DNA from: an uncultured Lachnospiraceae bacterium
Lineage (GTDB): Bacteria > Bacillota > Clostridia > Lachnospirales > Lachnospiraceae
NCBI GenBank assembly: GCA_946552115.1
Contig: CAMNRH010000013.1
Span: 1 to 64,000, forward strand
Reading direction: 5' to 3'
DNA length: 64,000 bases
Shown here: in pieces, positions 22,827 to 32,820 of the stretch
Numbering within the stretch: position 1 is the first letter of the stretch
Layout: every line of letters begins with the position of its first letter
Position numbers and translations under genes: made by a program
Notes under the pieces: model-generated
Databases searched by the model: none
What the model was told of the DNA's origin: nothing
Seen by the model: the letters and a program-made list of their open reading frames with translations, nothing else

Positions 22827-25256
22827 TTAGCGCTGTACAATATTGATAATCTTCTTCGGAACATAGATTTCCTTTACAATTGTTCCTGTAAGCTTATCGG
22901 CAATGGCATCCTTTCCGGCTGCAACGGCATCCTCTTTTGAAATGTCTGCCGGAATCGAAATAACTGCTTTTGTTTTTCCGTTAAGCTGTACCGGAACCTC
23001 AATCTCATCGTCCTTCATGGCCTCTTCGTCATAAACCGGCCAGCCTGCCTTAAAGACGCTTCCGGTATGGCCTAACTGCTCCCATGCTTCCTCCGCTATA
23101 TGCGGCGCAAACGGCGACAAAAGCACCGTCATTGCAGAAAGGGTTTCCACATCGACACCGCCAGCGTTTTTCGCAAGCTCAATCAGTTTATTATTATGCT
23201 CCATAAAACCGGAAATCGCGGTATTCAGGCTAAAGCTCTCAAGACGCACCGTAATGTCCTTAATGAGCCTGTGCCGCTCCTTTATCATCTCTTTCGTTGC
23301 TGCTACATTCGCATCCTTGCTGTCCATTACCAGATTCCAGAATCTCTTAAGGAAACGGTTGACGCCGTCAATCCCTCTGTCATCCCACTCGGCATCCAGC
23401 TCAGGCGGCCCTACAAACAGCTCATACATCCTCAGGGAATCGCATCCATAATCTCTTACAAGATCATCCGGAGACACAACATTCCCCTTTGATTTACTCA
23501 TCTTTATACCATTTTTACCGGTAATCATCCCCTGATTAAAAAGCTTATGGAACGGCTCGTCAAAATCAATGGCTCCGATGTCGCACAAAAATTTTGTATA
23601 AAATCTGGAATACAGCAGATGAAGCACCGCATGCTCCACACCGCCGATATACATATCTACCGGAAGCATAGCGTCTGCCTTTTCCTTAGATACCAGCTCC
23701 TTATCGTTATGATTATCCACATATCTTAAGAAATACCATGAGGAGCCCGCCCACTGGGGCATCGTATTCGTCTCCCTCTTTGCCGGTTTCCCGCATACCG
23801 GGCATTTACAGTTCACCCATTCATCAATTGCGGCAAGCGGTGATTCTCCGGTTCCTGTCGGCTCATAGGATTCTACCTCCGGCAGACGGAGCGGAAGCTC
23901 TTCCTCCGGTACCGGCACACAGCCGCAGTCGGGACAATGCACAATCGGAATCGGTTCTCCCCAGTAACGCTGGCGGGAGAAAACCCAGTCGCGAAGCTTA
24001 TAATTCACGGTCGCGCGTCCAAATCCCCTCTCTTCAATCATATGAGGGGCCTCTTTCTTAAGAACAGCAGATTCCATACCGTTCCACTCTCCGGAATTAA
24101 TCATCGTTCCGTTTGCCTCCGTGTAAGCCTCTGTCATATTCTCAATTTCTTTCCCGTCTTTTGCAATAACCTGTATAATTGGTATACCGAATTTTGTAGC
24201 AAATTCAAAGTCACGATCATCATGAGCAGGTACGCACATAATCGCTCCCGTACCGTAATCGGACAATACATAATCTGAAAGCCAGATTGGAGTCTTCGCT
24301 CCATTTAACGGGTTGACAGCGTAGCTTCCTGTAAACACTCCTGTCTTTTCCTTATCCTGCATACGGTCTACGTTGGATTTCATGGAAGAATCATAAATAT
24401 ATTTTTCTACTGCCTCGCGCGTCTCATCCGTAGCAAGGCCCGCCGCAAGCTCATGCTCCGGCGCAAGCACCATAAACGTCGCGCCGTACAGCGTATCCGG
24501 TCTTGTCGTATAGACCGTAATTTTTTCCTCTCTTCCGTCAACCGGAAAATCAACCTCTGCGCCGTAAGACTTTCCAATCCAGTCCGTCTGCATCTTTTTT
24601 ACCTTTTCCGGCCAGTCAAGCTTGTCAAGGTCATTTAAAAGACGCTCCGCATATGCGGTAATCTTAAGCATCCACTGCCGCAGATTCTTTTTCGTTACCT
24701 CCGCGCCGCAGCGCTCACATTTACCGTTCACTACCTCTTCATTTGCAAGCCCCGTTTTACAGGACGGACACCAGTTAATCGGAAATTCTTTCTCATAAGC
24801 AAGGCCTTCCCTGAACATTTTTACAAATATCCACTGTGTCCATTTGTAAAATTCAGGGTCGGTCGTATTTACCTCTCTGTCCCAATCGTAAAGAGCGGCA
24901 ATCTCATTGATCTGTTTTTTAATGTTTTTTACGTTCTCCGCCGTGGAAATCGCCGGATGTACCCCCATCTTAATCGCATAATTCTCCGCAGGAAGTCCGA
25001 AAGCATCCCAGCCCATGGGATGAATAATATAATACCCCTGCTGAAGCTTATACCGGCTCCACACATCGGAAATTACATAACCTCTCCAATGACCCACATG
25101 AAGTCCGTTTCCGGACGGATAGGGAAACATATCCAGACAGTAATATTTTTCTCTTTTACTGCCGTCTTCATTCTCCGTTACATTAACCGGATTTTCCTCC
25201 CAGTTCCTGCGCCACTTTTTTTCGATTGCCTTATGGTTATAAGGGATTCTTGACAT
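22827..25256 (-). CDS. leuS: Leucyl-tRNA synthetase
   Basis: This 809-residue class I synthetase charges tRNA-Leu. The HIGH-type motif is PSGNGLHVGHWRGY (about residues 48-61), the editing CP1 domain contains TTRPDTLYGATFM, zinc-knuckle cysteines appear in WCPSCKTGLANEEVVNGKCERCG, and the KMSKS loop is KMSKSKGNVVSPD. Length fits bacterial LeuRS. Upstream an imperfect hairpin (25287-25316 region) lies 30 bases before AGGAGG, but I see no T-box. The TPR-like gene follows in the same unit. Confidence 0.96.
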   Translation of the reverse strand: MSRIPYNHKAIEKKWRRNWEENPVNVTENEDGSKREKYYCLDMFPYPSGNGLHVGHWRGYVISDVWSRYKLQQGYYIIHPMGWDAFGLPAENYAIKMGVHPAISTAENVKNIKKQINEIAALYDWDREVNTTDPEFYKWTQWIFVKMFREGLAYEKEFPINWCPSCKTGLANEEVVNGKCERCGAEVTKKNLRQWMLKITAYAERLLNDLDKLDWPEKVKKMQTDWIGKSYGAEVDFPVDGREEKITVYTTRPDTLYGATFMVLAPEHELAAGLATDETREAVEKYIYDSSMKSNVDRMQDKEKTGVFTGSYAVNPLNGAKTPIWLSDYVLSDYGTGAIMCVPAHDDRDFEFATKFGIPIIQVIAKDGKEIENMTEAYTEANGTMINSGEWNGMESAVLKKEAPHMIEERGFGRATVNYKLRDWVFSRQRYWGEPIPIVHCPDCGCVPVPEEELPLRLPEVESYEPTGTGESPLAAIDEWVNCKCPVCGKPAKRETNTMPQWAGSSWYFLRYVDNHNDKELVSKEKADAMLPVDMYIGGVEHAVLHLLYSRFYTKFLCDIGAIDFDEPFHKLFNQGMITGKNGIKMSKSKGNVVSPDDLVRDYGCDSLRMYELFVGPPELDAEWDDRGIDGVNRFLKRFWNLVMDSKDANVAATKEMIKERHRLIKDITVRLESFSLNTAISGFMEHNNKLIELAKNAGGVDVETLSAMTVLLSPFAPHIAEEAWEQLGHTGSVFKAGWPVYDEEAMKDDEIEVPVQLNGKTKAVISIPADISKEDAVAAGKDAIADKLTGTIVKEIYVPKKIINIVQR

Positions 25257-25479
25257 TTCTTTACTCCTCCTGTTATATAAAATGCCTTCCCATCTCCAAA
25301 GAGACGAAAAGGCTTCATTTCCGTCATATTCTTAATTATTATACGGATACCGTAAAAATAAGTCAAGCGATTCTTCAAAAATTATAGTTGTTCCTGTCCT
25401 CTCTTTCGTGTATAATAGAGATAAGTAAACGGTACTGAAACAATTCAGTATAATATGATACATAAAGGAGAGTTCGCCA

Positions 25480-25902
25480 ATGGTAAATTTATTAACAGGC
25501 CCGAAAGGGAGCGGCAAGACACAGCAAATGATTGAGCTTGCTAACAAAAAAGCGAAAGAATGCAACGGAAATGTCGTATTAATCAAAAAAACCCATAGAG
25601 ATACAGCAAGCGTAACCTTTGATATCCGTACAATCTGTATGGATGATTATACATCCATTACTAATATTGATACATATATCGGATTTTTATACGGTATGTA
25701 CAGCTCCAACCATGATATTGAGCATGTATTTATTGACGGGATCTTAAAGCATGCCGACGTTTCACTTGATAATATGCCGGAATTTACGGAAAGACTGAAA
25801 AAGATTTCTGCAGAATGCGGTATTGAATTTTATGTAAGCATCAGCGCAGCGAAAGATGATTTAAAAGATATCCACACAGAGGGCGTAGCCTTTATTAATT
25901 AA
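25480..25902 (+). CDS. Small P-loop protein of unknown function
   Basis: This 140-residue protein has a Walker A motif at residues 7-14 (GPKGSGKT) and a possible Walker B in HVFIDGIL (about 86-93). The rest resembles the short thymidine-kinase-like or ATPase cores of conserved Clostridia proteins. Without further domains it is presumably a small nucleotide-binding factor or a truncated-family ATPase. It starts 8 bases after AAAGGAG and stands alone between divergent leuS and a terminator. The substrate is not inferable. Confidence 0.75.
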   Translation: MVNLLTGPKGSGKTQQMIELANKKAKECNGNVVLIKKTHRDTASVTFDIRTICMDDYTSITNIDTYIGFLYGMYSSNHDIEHVFIDGILKHADVSLDNMPEFTERLKKISAECGIEFYVSISAAKDDLKDIHTEGVAFIN

Positions 25903-25930
25903 TCTCAATACATCTTTTATTCCATGTATA

Positions 25931-25965
25931 AACAGAGGGGCGGATAATTCCACCCCTGTTTTTTT
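25931..25965. terminator. Bidirectional terminator
   Basis: AACAGAGGGGCGG and CCACCCCTGTT form a stem (one mismatch) followed by TTTTTTT on the plus strand. It ends the small P-loop gene and lies against the stop of the convergent trk-linked gene. Confidence 0.8.
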
Positions 25966-27616
25966 AGTTCTCTTCGCTCCGTGCACCCTGTTCCTGCCCG
26001 TCTGTATTTGCTTTTTCTTCTACGGTAAGTGACAGAACCGTATTTGTTTTCTCTCCCTCTTTGTATTCCAGCACGACGCTTTGGCCTTCCTCACATCTCA
26101 CCACGTCAATAAAGTCCACAACAGAAATATCAAAAATATCCTCGGAATCTGTAATCATAAGATAATAATGTGAGGTTCCGTCAATAACCGCCTGTGCAAT
26201 TTTTGTAATCTCCCCTTCGGCCGTAAGCACCTCACGGGTATCCTTTTCCGCCTCTTTCACACCACTGCTTAAAAGAAGCTCCAGATAATTCTCCTCACAC
26301 TGGCTTACACTGTCTCCAATCGCTACAATCTGATACTTCTGCACATTTACCATCGCATACTTCTTTACAAGCCCCGCGTCATCCTTAAGAGCGATAAAAT
26401 AAGTCGGCTCGCCTGATATATTGAGGAGAAGCGGAAATGTCGCAACATATTTCAGATTCTGAACCTGACCCTCGGCAGAAGACATCGCGGAGGATTCTGT
26501 CGCCCCTTCCACCTCATAATATTTTGTCTCCATCGTCCTCTGATTAGAAAGAACGAAGCCTACATTCGACTGATCACCATTTACAGAGGTAACGCCGGTG
26601 TACATCCACACATCATCATCAAGCGCAAGGTAATTATAGCCGTCCGTTGTCCTGAGACAATCCTTCTGACTCAGCACACTATTAAAAAATCCATGCTTCA
26701 GTGTCCCGTAATAATCAAACAGCTCCACCAAAAGATCCGCAGAATAAGCTCTGTCTATCCACTCCGGAGCCTGATCCACATCATAGGTCTTCATTTCTCC
26801 GGTCACCGCATTGCAGATGACAACCTTTCCTACTGTCTCGCCGCCGAACAGACCGATATTGAATTTTTTTACCGGGGCAATCCAGTACGGAACGCCGCTG
26901 TCATCTATTTCAAAGCTTAGCTGTCCATAAATATAGGTCGGATGCGCAAACCGCAAATGACGGTAAATATTCCGGTTAAAATGCTCGCAGGTCATATATT
27001 TCATGCCCTCCTCAAGCTTTACAATCTCCGTACTCTGGGTCGCCATATTAATACGGATATATGCCGGAATTCCTTCTGAGCGGTTGGTAAACCATTTAAT
27101 CAGACTGGCATACTTAAGCGGGGATACCCGGACCGGGTTATCCTTATAATTAATCTGAGAATAGATTTCATCCGCCTCAAACTGAGATACCATATCCACC
27201 ATACTTCCCATCTTACGGTCTCCGAGAATTTCCGCCGTGTCTTTATCAAGAAGCGGGATCATATCAAAAGAAAGCTCCTCAACATCATCGGAAAAATTTC
27301 CCTCTTCCACTTTCATAAGCTGCTGATATTTCTTAGCATTTACAATCGGGGAGGATAAAACCGTTCCTATCACATAAACTGCGCCAAGCGCCAATATCAC
27401 CGCTCCAAAACCTCTGACAACCTTATTTTGCCTGAACTCGTCTCTGCGGATTCTCTTTTTCACCACATACACGACGACCAGTATAATAAGCAGCAATATT
27501 CCCATCACCCACGTATCTGACGAATGAATGTTAATCGCCGGAAGTGCAGCATAATAATATACCGCCGCCACGGCAATCAAAATCAATACGCCCATAAATG
27601 TTTTCTTTCCTTTCAT
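25964..27616 (-). CDS. Trk-linked membrane protein with large extracytoplasmic domain
   Basis: This 550-residue protein has an N-terminal membrane region of three helices (about residues 8-26, 36-52 and 68-88) and then about 450 residues likely outside the membrane. That part is beta-rich, with no catalytic motif I can identify (for example YIRINMATQSTEIVKL, FNIGLFGGETVGKVVICNAVTG). The end is acidic and low in complexity. It starts 13 bases after trkH and is third in the trkA-trkH unit. A role in potassium or envelope homeostasis is inferred from context only. I do not know the family. Confidence 0.75.
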   Translation of the reverse strand: MKGKKTFMGVLILIAVAAVYYYAALPAINIHSSDTWVMGILLLIILVVVYVVKKRIRRDEFRQNKVVRGFGAVILALGAVYVIGTVLSSPIVNAKKYQQLMKVEEGNFSDDVEELSFDMIPLLDKDTAEILGDRKMGSMVDMVSQFEADEIYSQINYKDNPVRVSPLKYASLIKWFTNRSEGIPAYIRINMATQSTEIVKLEEGMKYMTCEHFNRNIYRHLRFAHPTYIYGQLSFEIDDSGVPYWIAPVKKFNIGLFGGETVGKVVICNAVTGEMKTYDVDQAPEWIDRAYSADLLVELFDYYGTLKHGFFNSVLSQKDCLRTTDGYNYLALDDDVWMYTGVTSVNGDQSNVGFVLSNQRTMETKYYEVEGATESSAMSSAEGQVQNLKYVATFPLLLNISGEPTYFIALKDDAGLVKKYAMVNVQKYQIVAIGDSVSQCEENYLELLLSSGVKEAEKDTREVLTAEGEITKIAQAVIDGTSHYYLMITDSEDIFDISVVDFIDVVRCEEGQSVVLEYKEGEKTNTVLSLTVEEKANTDGQEQGARSEEN

Positions 27617-27629
27617 ATCATACCTCCCT

Positions 27630-29078
27630 TTAAAATCTCTTTCTCCATGAAAATGCTGTAAGAAGCATCAGGAACGGAAAGATTTCCAGACGTCCCGCCA
27701 GCATATCAAAGCAAAACACCAGTTTGGACAATACGGAAAAATCCGCAAAGCTTCCGGCCGGCCCTACCCCGGCAATACCGGGGCCGATATTATTCAGCGT
27801 AGCCATAACTGAGCTGAAAGTCGTCGCAAAATCCTTATTGTCAAGCGAAACAAGCAAAATTGACAGTACCGTAATTCCCGCATATGCCATAAGATACATA
27901 TAAACATTTTTTAAAATATCCGGACTCATCTTTTTTCCGTTGATGCGGATAATGCTGACCGACTGAGGATGAACAAGACGTTTCAGCTCCTGCTTGATGC
28001 TTTTAAATACAATCATAACTCTGGAAACCTTGATACCGCCTCCAGTAGACGATGCACTGGCTCCGATCACCATTAAAAGAATCAATACACATTGTGAAAA
28101 CATCGGCCATACATTATAGTCCGTCGTCGCATACCCGGTAGTCGTTATAATCGACGCCACCTGAAAAACAGCATACCGAAAGGCTTTAAGCGGATTCGGG
28201 TATTGACCGTTTATATTTATTGTAATGAGCACGGTAGAAAGTGCAATAATACCAAGATATGCTTTTAATTCCTCATTTTTCCATACTGCTTTCGCTTCCC
28301 CAATCAGCAGGAAAAAATAAAGGTTAAAATTCACGCCAAACAAAATCATAAATACAGAAATTACACCGTCAATATAAGCGCTGTTAAAATGCCCCACACT
28401 GGCGGCATAGTTGGAAAAGCCTCCTGTTCCCGCCGTGCCGAACGCATGAATCAGGCTGTCAAAAAGATTCATACCGCCCACCACGAGCAGAATAATCTCC
28501 AATACTGTCATTCCAAAATACATACCATACAGGATTCGGGCCGTGGACATAGTTTTCGGTACGAGTTTATCCTTTTCCGGTCCCGGAACCTCAGCCCGCA
28601 TCAGGTACATAGAATTTTTCTTATCAAGCGTAGTCAGCATCATAACAAATACCAGCACGCCCATACCGCCTACCCAATGGGAAAAGCTTCTCCAAAACAG
28701 CATACTCCAGGGAAGCGCCTCCACATCTTTTAAAATGGAAGAGCCTGTCGTAGTAAACCCTGAAACCATCTCAAAGAAAGCATCAAGATAACTCGGTATA
28801 CTTCCGGAAACGGTAAATGGTACGGCTCCGAAAAGCGACCATAAAACCCACGCGCTGGCAACGATTATCATACCGTCCTTGCCGTATATGGAGGGAGCTT
28901 CCGGTTTTTTCCGTCCCATAAAAATATAAATTAACGCAAGAACCAGCGCCGGAGCAATAAATGACACGGCCTCCCTCATCTCACCGTAAAGTACCCCGAC
29001 AAACGCCGGTAGCAGCAAAAGAACCGCCTCAACTCCCAGCATCTTTGCCAAAATAAATCGTATCATCTTTATATTCAT
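27630..29078 (-). CDS. trkH: TrkH-type potassium uptake channel subunit
   Basis: About 482 residues from the ATG at 29078. Four MPM repeats are visible by their selectivity-filter loops, for example SGFTTTGSSI, FGTAGTGGFS, TTTGYATTDYN and MATLNNIGPGIAGVGP, with eight or more membrane helices. TrkH/KtrB proteins conduct K+ across the membrane under control of a cytoplasmic RCK subunit. That subunit, trkA, lies directly upstream and the coding regions are nearly contiguous. An unknown membrane protein follows. Na+ dependence (Ktr) or H+ coupling (Trk) cannot be decided here. Confidence 0.93.
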   Translation of the reverse strand: MNIKMIRFILAKMLGVEAVLLLLPAFVGVLYGEMREAVSFIAPALVLALIYIFMGRKKPEAPSIYGKDGMIIVASAWVLWSLFGAVPFTVSGSIPSYLDAFFEMVSGFTTTGSSILKDVEALPWSMLFWRSFSHWVGGMGVLVFVMMLTTLDKKNSMYLMRAEVPGPEKDKLVPKTMSTARILYGMYFGMTVLEIILLVVGGMNLFDSLIHAFGTAGTGGFSNYAASVGHFNSAYIDGVISVFMILFGVNFNLYFFLLIGEAKAVWKNEELKAYLGIIALSTVLITININGQYPNPLKAFRYAVFQVASIITTTGYATTDYNVWPMFSQCVLILLMVIGASASSTGGGIKVSRVMIVFKSIKQELKRLVHPQSVSIIRINGKKMSPDILKNVYMYLMAYAGITVLSILLVSLDNKDFATTFSSVMATLNNIGPGIAGVGPAGSFADFSVLSKLVFCFDMLAGRLEIFPFLMLLTAFSWRKRF

Positions 29079-29097
29079 AGCTTTTCTTCTGCCTCTC

Positions 29098-30456
29098 CTA
29101 TGCAAGTATATCCTTAAGCTGACGAATCGTATGTTCTTTCGTCACTATAATCACACTGTCACCCACTTCCAGATGGTCATTACCATTCGGAATAATTACC
29201 TTACGATTCCGGCCGATGCATGCAATCAGGTGATTCGGCTTTGTCGGCAAATCCTTAAGCGGAATATTCGTATACTCACATTCCTGCTTAATAATATATT
29301 CCTGAGCCTCAACTCTCCCGTTTACCAGACGGTACATTGTTTCAACGTTCGCATTGCTGTAGGAATTCATTCTGGCTTTGACATAATTCAGGATAGCGTT
29401 CGCAGCCGCGCTTTTTGCAGAAACAGCGCTGTCTATCCCAAGCTCCTCAACCATCTGGGCCCTTGTCTCGCTGTTAATTTTAGCAATGATCTTATCAACC
29501 CCCTGCATCTTTGCATACAATGCCATAATAATATTTTCTTCATCCATTCCCGTCAGGGCAACAAGAGCGTCCGCGCTCTGAATTCCCTCCTCAAGAAGCA
29601 AATCCTGGTCTGCGGCATCCCCGTGTATAATCATTGCTTTCGGAAGCAGCTCGCACAGCTCCTCACATCTTCTCCCATTTTTTTCTATGATTTTCACCTG
29701 CATACCTGCCTGCAAAAGCTGCTGCGCAAGGTAAAAGCATAAATGTCCGCCGCCGCAGAGCAGCACATTCTTCACCTTTGCATTCTTCTTGCCAAGCGCC
29801 TTAAAGAAAGTCTTCAAGTCCTCGTGAGCCGCTGCGATATGAAGTTTGTCTCCCTGCCTCAACACAAAATAACCATCCGGAATATAGACGTCATTTCCTC
29901 TTTTTACCGCACATACAAGAATTTTTATTTTATACTTTCTATATATCTCTGCCAGAGACAAATCCGCCAGCTGACTGCCCTCCCGAACAGGCATCTCTAC
30001 CAGCTCCACTCTTCCTTTCATAAACGTTTCCACCTTGCTTGCCTCCGGAAAGAGAAGAATTCTTGCCACTTCATTCGCCGCTGCCAGCTCCGGATTTACC
30101 GCCATACTAAGATGCAAATCTGCTTTCAGCAAATCAATCTGCCTGTAATAAATGGGATTACGAAGCCTTGCAATTGTGTGTTTAGCCCCAATCTTTCTTG
30201 CGAGAAGACAGCTCAGCATGTTCATCTCATCAGACGAAGCACAGGCAATTACAAGATCTGCATTCGGCACATCCGCCTGCCTTTGCACCTCTACATCTGC
30301 GCCGTTTCCCGTAATACAAAAAATATCCAGCTGATTTAACGCTGCCTGAAGCTTTCCCTCATTCTGGTCAATGAGTACTATATCATAATCCTCCTCGGAC
30401 AGCTGGGTTGTCAGCTTATGCCCAACCTTGCCGTCGCCTATAATTACAATTCTCAT
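29098..30456 (-). CDS. trkA: TrkA-type potassium channel regulatory subunit
   Basis: This 452-residue cytoplasmic protein has two RCK units. Each begins with a Rossmann glycine motif (IVIIGDGKVGHKLTTQLSEE at residue 2; VLLCGGGHLCFYLAQQLLQAG near 225) and each ends in a TrkA-C domain. NAD(H) and nucleotide binding by these units gates TrkH. The second glycine motif, GGGHLC, deviates from GxGxxG. It is first in the trkA-trkH-unknown operon, which ends at the terminator at 25931. Confidence 0.93.
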   Translation of the reverse strand: MRIVIIGDGKVGHKLTTQLSEEDYDIVLIDQNEGKLQAALNQLDIFCITGNGADVEVQRQADVPNADLVIACASSDEMNMLSCLLARKIGAKHTIARLRNPIYYRQIDLLKADLHLSMAVNPELAAANEVARILLFPEASKVETFMKGRVELVEMPVREGSQLADLSLAEIYRKYKIKILVCAVKRGNDVYIPDGYFVLRQGDKLHIAAAHEDLKTFFKALGKKNAKVKNVLLCGGGHLCFYLAQQLLQAGMQVKIIEKNGRRCEELCELLPKAMIIHGDAADQDLLLEEGIQSADALVALTGMDEENIIMALYAKMQGVDKIIAKINSETRAQMVEELGIDSAVSAKSAAANAILNYVKARMNSYSNANVETMYRLVNGRVEAQEYIIKQECEYTNIPLKDLPTKPNHLIACIGRNRKVIIPNGNDHLEVGDSVIIVTKEHTIRQLKDILA

Positions 30457-30526
30457 TTTTTTATTCCTCTTTACATCGTAATGTATTTTTTACAACAAGG
30501 GAATTATAGCACCTTTATACTAAGAA

Positions 30527-30550
30527 AAAAAGCCCCAAACGGGCTTTTCT
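30527..30550 (-). terminator. Terminator after the EF-G-like gene
   Basis: On the minus strand AAAAGCCCG-TTT-GGGGCTTTTTTTC forms a short GC stem followed by seven T. It lies just past the stop of the EF-G paralogue and before trkA. Confidence 0.8.
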
Positions 30551-30564
30551 TCTCTCATTTTCCT

Positions 30565-32640
30565 TTATTCCTCAGATGCTCTTTTTGCAATCTCCGCCTC
30601 CTGAACATCCGACGGCGCCTGCTCATAGCGGGCAAATTCATACTCATAAGTACCTCTGCCGCCTGTCATAGAACGAAGTGTCGTACAATATCCGAATAAT
30701 CCTGTCATCGGGACGTCCGCCTCTATCACCTGACGGCCGCTGCCTGTCGGATTCATTCCAAGTACACGTCCGCGCCGTTTATTCAAATCTCCCATAACAT
30801 CTCCGGTATAGTCGTCCGGAACCGTTACTTTCACAGATGCAATCGGCTCTAACAGAATGGGTCCTGCCTCCATAAATCCTTTTTTAAACGCCTGAATTGT
30901 AGCAGTTTTAAACGCCATCTCCGAAGAATCCACCGGATGATAGGAGCCGTCGTAAAGCACCGCCTTTACGCCTACTACCGGATATCCTGCCAGAGGTCCT
31001 TTCACCACGGAATCCTGAAGACCCTTTTCAACTGCCGGGAAGTAATTCTTCGGAACCGCGCCGCCTACTACCTCTTCCTCAAATACGTACGGCGTCTCCA
31101 TATCTCCGGACGGCTCGAAACGCATCTTTACATGTCCATACTGTCCATGTCCGCCGGACTGCTTTTTATACTTCGTATCGACGTCGGATTTTTTCTTAAT
31201 TGTCTCTCTGAACGCAACCTTCGGTGTCTCCAGTATTACTTCGCACTTATATCTTTCCGACAGCTTGCTGACAACTATGTCAAGATGCTGCTCGCCCATG
31301 CCGTAAATCAAAGATTGGCGGTTCTCACTGTCATTAACCGACTTCAGTGTAACATCCTCTGCCATCATCCTCTGGAGCGCCTGTGATACCTTATCCTCAT
31401 CGCCCTTATTCTTTGTCGAATATCTCATATATGTATACGGCCTGGAATACTCTGTCTTTCCATAGAGAACCGGCGTCGTCTTTGCAGAAAGAGTATCTCC
31501 CGTCTTTGTACTCGTAAGCTTTCCGATAGCCCCGATATCACCCGCAAAAAGCTCGCTTACCTCTACCGGCTTATTTCCGACCATCGTATAAATCTTTCCG
31601 AGCTTCTCGTCCGCCTCTGAGGTTGGATTATAAAGAACATCCTCACCCTTTAATACGCCGGAGCATACTTTAATGAAAGAATACTTTCCTATAAACGGAT
31701 CCACCATTGTTTTAAATACATACGCAGATTTTGCCTTTGAAAAGTCATAATTTGCCTCGTAAATTTCATTTGTCTTGCGATTGATACCCGCACACTCTCT
31801 CCAGTCGGGACTTGGGAAGAATCTTACAATATCGGACAACAGGTTTGCAACGCCGTGAGCCTGAATATTGGAGCCCATCGCCACCGGAACGATGCTTCCC
31901 TCCATAACCTCCGTACGCATTGCGGCGCGGATTTCCTCCACGGAAAACTCCTCGCCCGCAAAATAACGGTCCATAAATTCCTCGCTTGTCTCCGCAACCG
32001 CCTCAAGAAGCTTCTCTCTGTAGGTTTCCAGATTCGGCTTACAATAATCAGGAATCTCACATTCCTCTCTCTGTCCGATACCGGTGTAACGTCTTCCCGC
32101 ATTCTTAATAATATTTACATAGCCCACCAGCTTCTCATTCTCACGGATCGGCTGGAAATGAGGGGCAATCACCTTGCCGTATTTATCATTCAAGTCCTCT
32201 ACTACCTGACGGAAGCTCGCATCGTCCACATCCATCTCTGTTACATAAATCATTCTCGGAAGATTATATTTATCGCATAGCTCCCATGCTTTCTCTGTTC
32301 CGACCTCTACGCCTGCCTTACCGGATACTACGATAATTGCCGCGTCCGCCGCGCTCACTGCTTCCTCCACTTCACCTACGAAATCAAAATATCCCGGAGT
32401 ATCCAGAATGTTGATCTTCGCTTTCTCCCATTCAATCGGAATTAAAGTCGTACTAATTGAAAATCCGCGCTTCTGTTCCTCTTTATCGAAATCACTAATC
32501 GTATTCTTGTCGGACACCTTTCCCATACGGTTGGTTGCTCCTGATACATAAGCCATAGCCTCAGCAAGACTTGTCTTTCCGCACCCACCGTGTCCTAAAA
32601 GGACGACATTTCTAATTTCGTCAGTTCTATAAACCTTCAT
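30565..32640 (-). CDS. EF-G-like translation GTPase with non-canonical G4 motif
   Basis: This 691-residue protein has the five-domain EF-G layout. G1 is GHGGCGKT (residues 16-23), G2 RGFSIS, G3 DTPGYFDF (80-87), but G4 reads TEMD (134-137) where GTPases have NKxD. Domains IV and V follow, with GGHGQYGHVKM and GGRGTYEYEFARYEQAP. In NKxD the Asn and Asp give guanine specificity; here Asn is gone while Asp is kept. It is therefore an EF-G paralogue of uncertain role (EF-G2 type), not necessarily the cell's main translocase. It starts after AAGGAGG and is monocistronic. Confidence 0.88.
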   Translation of the reverse strand: MKVYRTDEIRNVVLLGHGGCGKTSLAEAMAYVSGATNRMGKVSDKNTISDFDKEEQKRGFSISTTLIPIEWEKAKINILDTPGYFDFVGEVEEAVSAADAAIIVVSGKAGVEVGTEKAWELCDKYNLPRMIYVTEMDVDDASFRQVVEDLNDKYGKVIAPHFQPIRENEKLVGYVNIIKNAGRRYTGIGQREECEIPDYCKPNLETYREKLLEAVAETSEEFMDRYFAGEEFSVEEIRAAMRTEVMEGSIVPVAMGSNIQAHGVANLLSDIVRFFPSPDWRECAGINRKTNEIYEANYDFSKAKSAYVFKTMVDPFIGKYSFIKVCSGVLKGEDVLYNPTSEADEKLGKIYTMVGNKPVEVSELFAGDIGAIGKLTSTKTGDTLSAKTTPVLYGKTEYSRPYTYMRYSTKNKGDEDKVSQALQRMMAEDVTLKSVNDSENRQSLIYGMGEQHLDIVVSKLSERYKCEVILETPKVAFRETIKKKSDVDTKYKKQSGGHGQYGHVKMRFEPSGDMETPYVFEEEVVGGAVPKNYFPAVEKGLQDSVVKGPLAGYPVVGVKAVLYDGSYHPVDSSEMAFKTATIQAFKKGFMEAGPILLEPIASVKVTVPDDYTGDVMGDLNKRRGRVLGMNPTGSGRQVIEADVPMTGLFGYCTTLRSMTGGRGTYEYEFARYEQAPSDVQEAEIAKRASEE

Positions 32641-32820
32641 ATTTCGCTGCCTCCTTGCGTTAGTAAAAATCTCATGTATACATTGTACTAAAAAAAGAGT
32701 ACCATTACAACTCTTTTGTGCAAAATTTATGGTTTAATCCTATACACTTTCTCACTTTAAAGTGATATGATATTGACAAAGCAAGCCCCAGAATATAAAA
32801 TTAGGAGGTTCCATTTAATC

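Noticed and set aside
25257..25479. T-box or leucine leader peptide upstream of leuS
   Set aside because: No TGGN-containing antiterminator block, no specifier loop and no Leu codon run could be found in the 220 bases.
29131..30339. Two long plus-strand frames inside trkA
   Set aside because: They are antisense to a clearly conserved TrkA with standard motifs and have biased, Cys- and His-rich composition.
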